The position numbers were made by a program, and so were the translations under genes. A stretch of 6,545 nt of DNA, from the NCBI GenBank assembly GCA_019348515.1, contig JAHWJF010000205.1, positions 1 to 6,545 of the forward strand, given 5' to 3'. The DNA is from Chloroflexota bacterium. GTDB taxonomy: Bacteria; Chloroflexota; Chloroflexia; Thermomicrobiales; UBA6265. Shown in pieces: positions 4,880 through 6,545 of the stretch. Under the pieces are notes generated by a model. The model made no database searches and was not told the origin of the DNA. It saw nothing but the letters and a program-made list of their open reading frames with translations. Position 1 is the stretch's first letter. The number at the start of each line of letters is the position of its first letter.

Positions 4880-6031
4880 GTGACGGTCTCCGTGGAAGAG
4901 CTGACAGCATTGACCGCCGCGCTCGTGGCGATCGACTCGACCAACCCGGATCTCGTGCCGGGAGGAGTGGGAGAGGCGGGAATCGCCCGCTTCGTCGCCG
5001 ACTGGCTTGGGCAGGCGGGACTCGAAATTGCGCTGCACGAGCTGGCCCCTGGCCGTGCCAATGTGATCGCCATCGCCCGCGGTAGCGGTGACGGCATCGG
5101 CAAATCCCTGATGCTCAATGCTCACATGGACGTGGTCGGCGCGGGTGGGATGATCGAGCCGTGGACGCCGCGCATCGAAGGCACCCGACTCTATGGGCGC
5201 GGTGCATTCGACATGAAAGCCAGCCTCGCCGCGATCATGCTCGCCATCCGGGAAGCAGCCGCGCTTGATCTCCGCGGCGACGTGATTGTCACCGCCGTCG
5301 CCGACGAAGAGTTTGCCTCGATTGGCGTCCAGGACGTCGTACGCCGCCTGGGGGCCGACGCCGCCATCGTCACTGAGCCGACCGGGCTCGATCTTTGCGT
5401 AGCACACAAGGGGTTTGTCTGGCTGGAGGTGGAGACTCGCGGCGTGGCATCACATGGTTCGCTCCCGGATGAAGGCGTCGACGCCATCGCCAAGATGGGT
5501 CCGGTGCTCACGGGTCTCGCGGCCCTCGACCGCGAGCTACGGTCGCGGCCCGGCCACCCGCTGCTTGGTCCCTCTTCAGTTCATGCCTCACTGATCCGGG
5601 GCGGCCAGGAGCTTTCTACCTACCCCGACCGCTGCACGCTATCGATCGAGCGTCGCACGATCCCTGGTGAGACGACCGCGGAGGTCGAAGAGCAAGTCTC
5701 GGCCATTCTCGACGGAGCCCGCCTGGCTGATCCCGCGTTCCAGGCCCGGCAGCGGACGCTGCTGGTTCGTGCCCCGTTCGGCGTCGCGGTTGACGAGCCG
5801 ATCGTGACCCTCGCCCAGCGCCATCTTTCTCGCGTGCGGGGCAGGGACCCCGCGGTGGTGGGAGCTGGTGGCTGGATGGACTCAGCATTTCTCGCCAGCG
5901 CTGGCATCCCAACCGTGATCTTCGGTCCGGACGGCGAGGGCGCTCATAGCGACGTCGAGTGGGTCGATCTGGAGAGCGCGACGCGGATCGCGGACGCACT
6001 CCTTGGCATCATCACGGAGTTCTGTGCATGA
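4880..6031 (+). CDS. M20-family metallopeptidase (ArgE/DapE/CPG2-like)
   Basis: This is a di-zinc hydrolase of 383 residues, the usual family length, cleaving an amide bond of an acylated amino acid or small peptide. The family includes acetylornithine deacetylase, DapE and carboxypeptidase G2. All metal and catalytic residues are visible (numbering from GTG 4880): AHMDVV with H82 and catalytic-loop D84, GRGAFDMK with bridging D111, ADEEF with E143 (general base) and E144, TEPTGL with E166, and GEGAHSD with H356. The lid/dimer domain (about 170-290) begins with KGFVWLEVETRGVASHGSLP containing H192. The start is uncertain: GTG 4880 has GAAGGA 9 bases upstream and gives a normal N-terminus; GTG 4820, 20 codons earlier, is also in frame with GGGAGA upstream. 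It follows the NUDIX gene on the same strand. The substrate cannot be chosen from motifs, and the neighbours are not arginine or lysine genes. Confidence 0.92.
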   Translation: MTVSVEELTALTAALVAIDSTNPDLVPGGVGEAGIARFVADWLGQAGLEIALHELAPGRANVIAIARGSGDGIGKSLMLNAHMDVVGAGGMIEPWTPRIEGTRLYGRGAFDMKASLAAIMLAIREAAALDLRGDVIVTAVADEEFASIGVQDVVRRLGADAAIVTEPTGLDLCVAHKGFVWLEVETRGVASHGSLPDEGVDAIAKMGPVLTGLAALDRELRSRPGHPLLGPSSVHASLIRGGQELSTYPDRCTLSIERRTIPGETTAEVEEQVSAILDGARLADPAFQARQRTLLVRAPFGVAVDEPIVTLAQRHLSRVRGRDPAVVGAGGWMDSAFLASAGIPTVIFGPDGEGAHSDVEWVDLESATRIADALLGIITEFCA

Positions 6032-6053
6032 CACGAGACGCCAAGGGCATCGT

Positions 6054-6545
6054 ATGAGCGAATCACGCAATCCCTTCGGGCCGCTCGAGACCGAGGAGAA
6101 CGGCGCCGGGCCCCAGGCAACGATCGCGCGCGCCCGCGACGCGCTGGCGCCAGTGCGCGACGCGATGGAACGCGCGGGCTTCTACGCCTACGGCACGGTC
6201 GACGAAGAAAACCGGTGGGTTGTCAGTGCCGACGATGAGGCCGGACATGTCGATGTGCGGGTCGGCCCGGACGGGTATCAACTCGATCTCTGGGCGACGT
6301 TACCCGGTCTCTTCAGCGAAGAGGAGAACGACTTCCGCCGCCGGGCGATGGAGCGCCTGGCCCGCATGTCGATTCCCGCTGTACAGCAAGGATTCCTGGC
6401 CCCACATCAGGAAGCATGGTGGGACGAGACCGAAGGAGGCCCCGCGGCACGCATCCGCTACGAGCTGCCCTTCACCGCGGCGGAAAACGCCGGGATATTC
6501 GCCCGCGAGCGCCTGCCAGAGCTAGAGCAACTCCTCGACTTCATC
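6054..6545 (+). CDS. Hypothetical acidic protein, N-terminal part (runs off right edge)
   Basis: The frame is open for 164 codons from the ATG at 6054 to the last base, so the C-terminus is missing. AAGGG lies 6 bases before the start, and the gene begins 22 bases after the M20 peptidase stop, suggesting one operon. The protein starts MSESRNPFGPLETEENG, then has a helix-rich segment (about 20-45) and alternating strand-like stretches (ENRWVVSADDEAGHVDVRVG, starting near 53; YQLDLWATLPG, near 80), a charged helix (EEENDFRRRAMERLARM), and WWDETEGGPAARIRYELPF near 125. The pattern of helix, strands and a central helix loosely recalls YbjN or type III chaperone-like folds, but I see no firm signature and do not assign it. 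There is no signal peptide or membrane segment. Coding is supported by length, G/C-ending codons and spacing. Confidence 0.75.
   Translation, partial: MSESRNPFGPLETEENGAGPQATIARARDALAPVRDAMERAGFYAYGTVDEENRWVVSADDEAGHVDVRVGPDGYQLDLWATLPGLFSEEENDFRRRAMERLARMSIPAVQQGFLAPHQEAWWDETEGGPAARIRYELPFTAAENAGIFARERLPELEQLLDFI

Noticed and set aside
4721..5407. 228-residue minus-strand open frame opposite the M20 peptidase
   Set aside because: It is the shadow of a gene whose metal-binding motifs are all on the plus strand; no ribosome-binding site or family resemblance was seen.

Overview
The window is a gene-dense, GC-rich (by eye well over 60%) bacterial chromosomal segment. It holds ten protein genes, two of them cut by the window edges, and no RNA genes, insertion sequences or CRISPR arrays that I can see. 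A luciferase-like (LLM) oxidoreductase of the type normally dependent on coenzyme F420, frequent GTG starts with GGAGG ribosome-binding sites, and the mix of small metabolic enzymes suggest a Chloroflexota (Thermomicrobia-like) or actinobacterial genome. This placement is inference from style, not from a marker gene.

Layout. (1) 1-1189, minus strand: an F420-type LLM oxidoreductase gene broken by a one-base frameshift near position 622, followed 5 bases downstream by an unrecognised gene that runs off the left edge (GTG start at 288). (2) 1190-1315: a divergent control region with two copies of one 16-bp palindromic site in opposite orientation, a good minus-strand promoter overlapping one site, and the probable transcription start beside the other. 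(3) 1316-3422, plus strand: a TetR-family repressor, an SDR dehydrogenase and a GNAT acetyltransferase, probably co-transcribed. (4) 3351-4016, minus strand: a small two-helix membrane protein and an ABM/YgiN-like monooxygenase, convergent with and overlapping the end of the GNAT gene. (5) 4125-6545, plus strand: an IPP-isomerase-like NUDIX hydrolase, an M20 (ArgE/DapE-type) metallopeptidase, and an unrecognised acidic protein that runs off the right edge.

How it may work together. The clearest regulatory unit is the TetR gene with its divergent LLM oxidoreductase. The repressor probably binds both GTCAAC-N4-GTTGAC sites, controlling the oxidoreductase and perhaps itself and the downstream SDR and GNAT genes. 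Two redox enzymes and an acyltransferase under one TetR would fit an inducible route for modifying or detoxifying a small molecule, but no substrate can be read from the sequence. The remaining genes look like ordinary metabolic accessory genes. I see no defence, secretion or novel mobile system. The items most worth checking are the frameshift and the paired operator.
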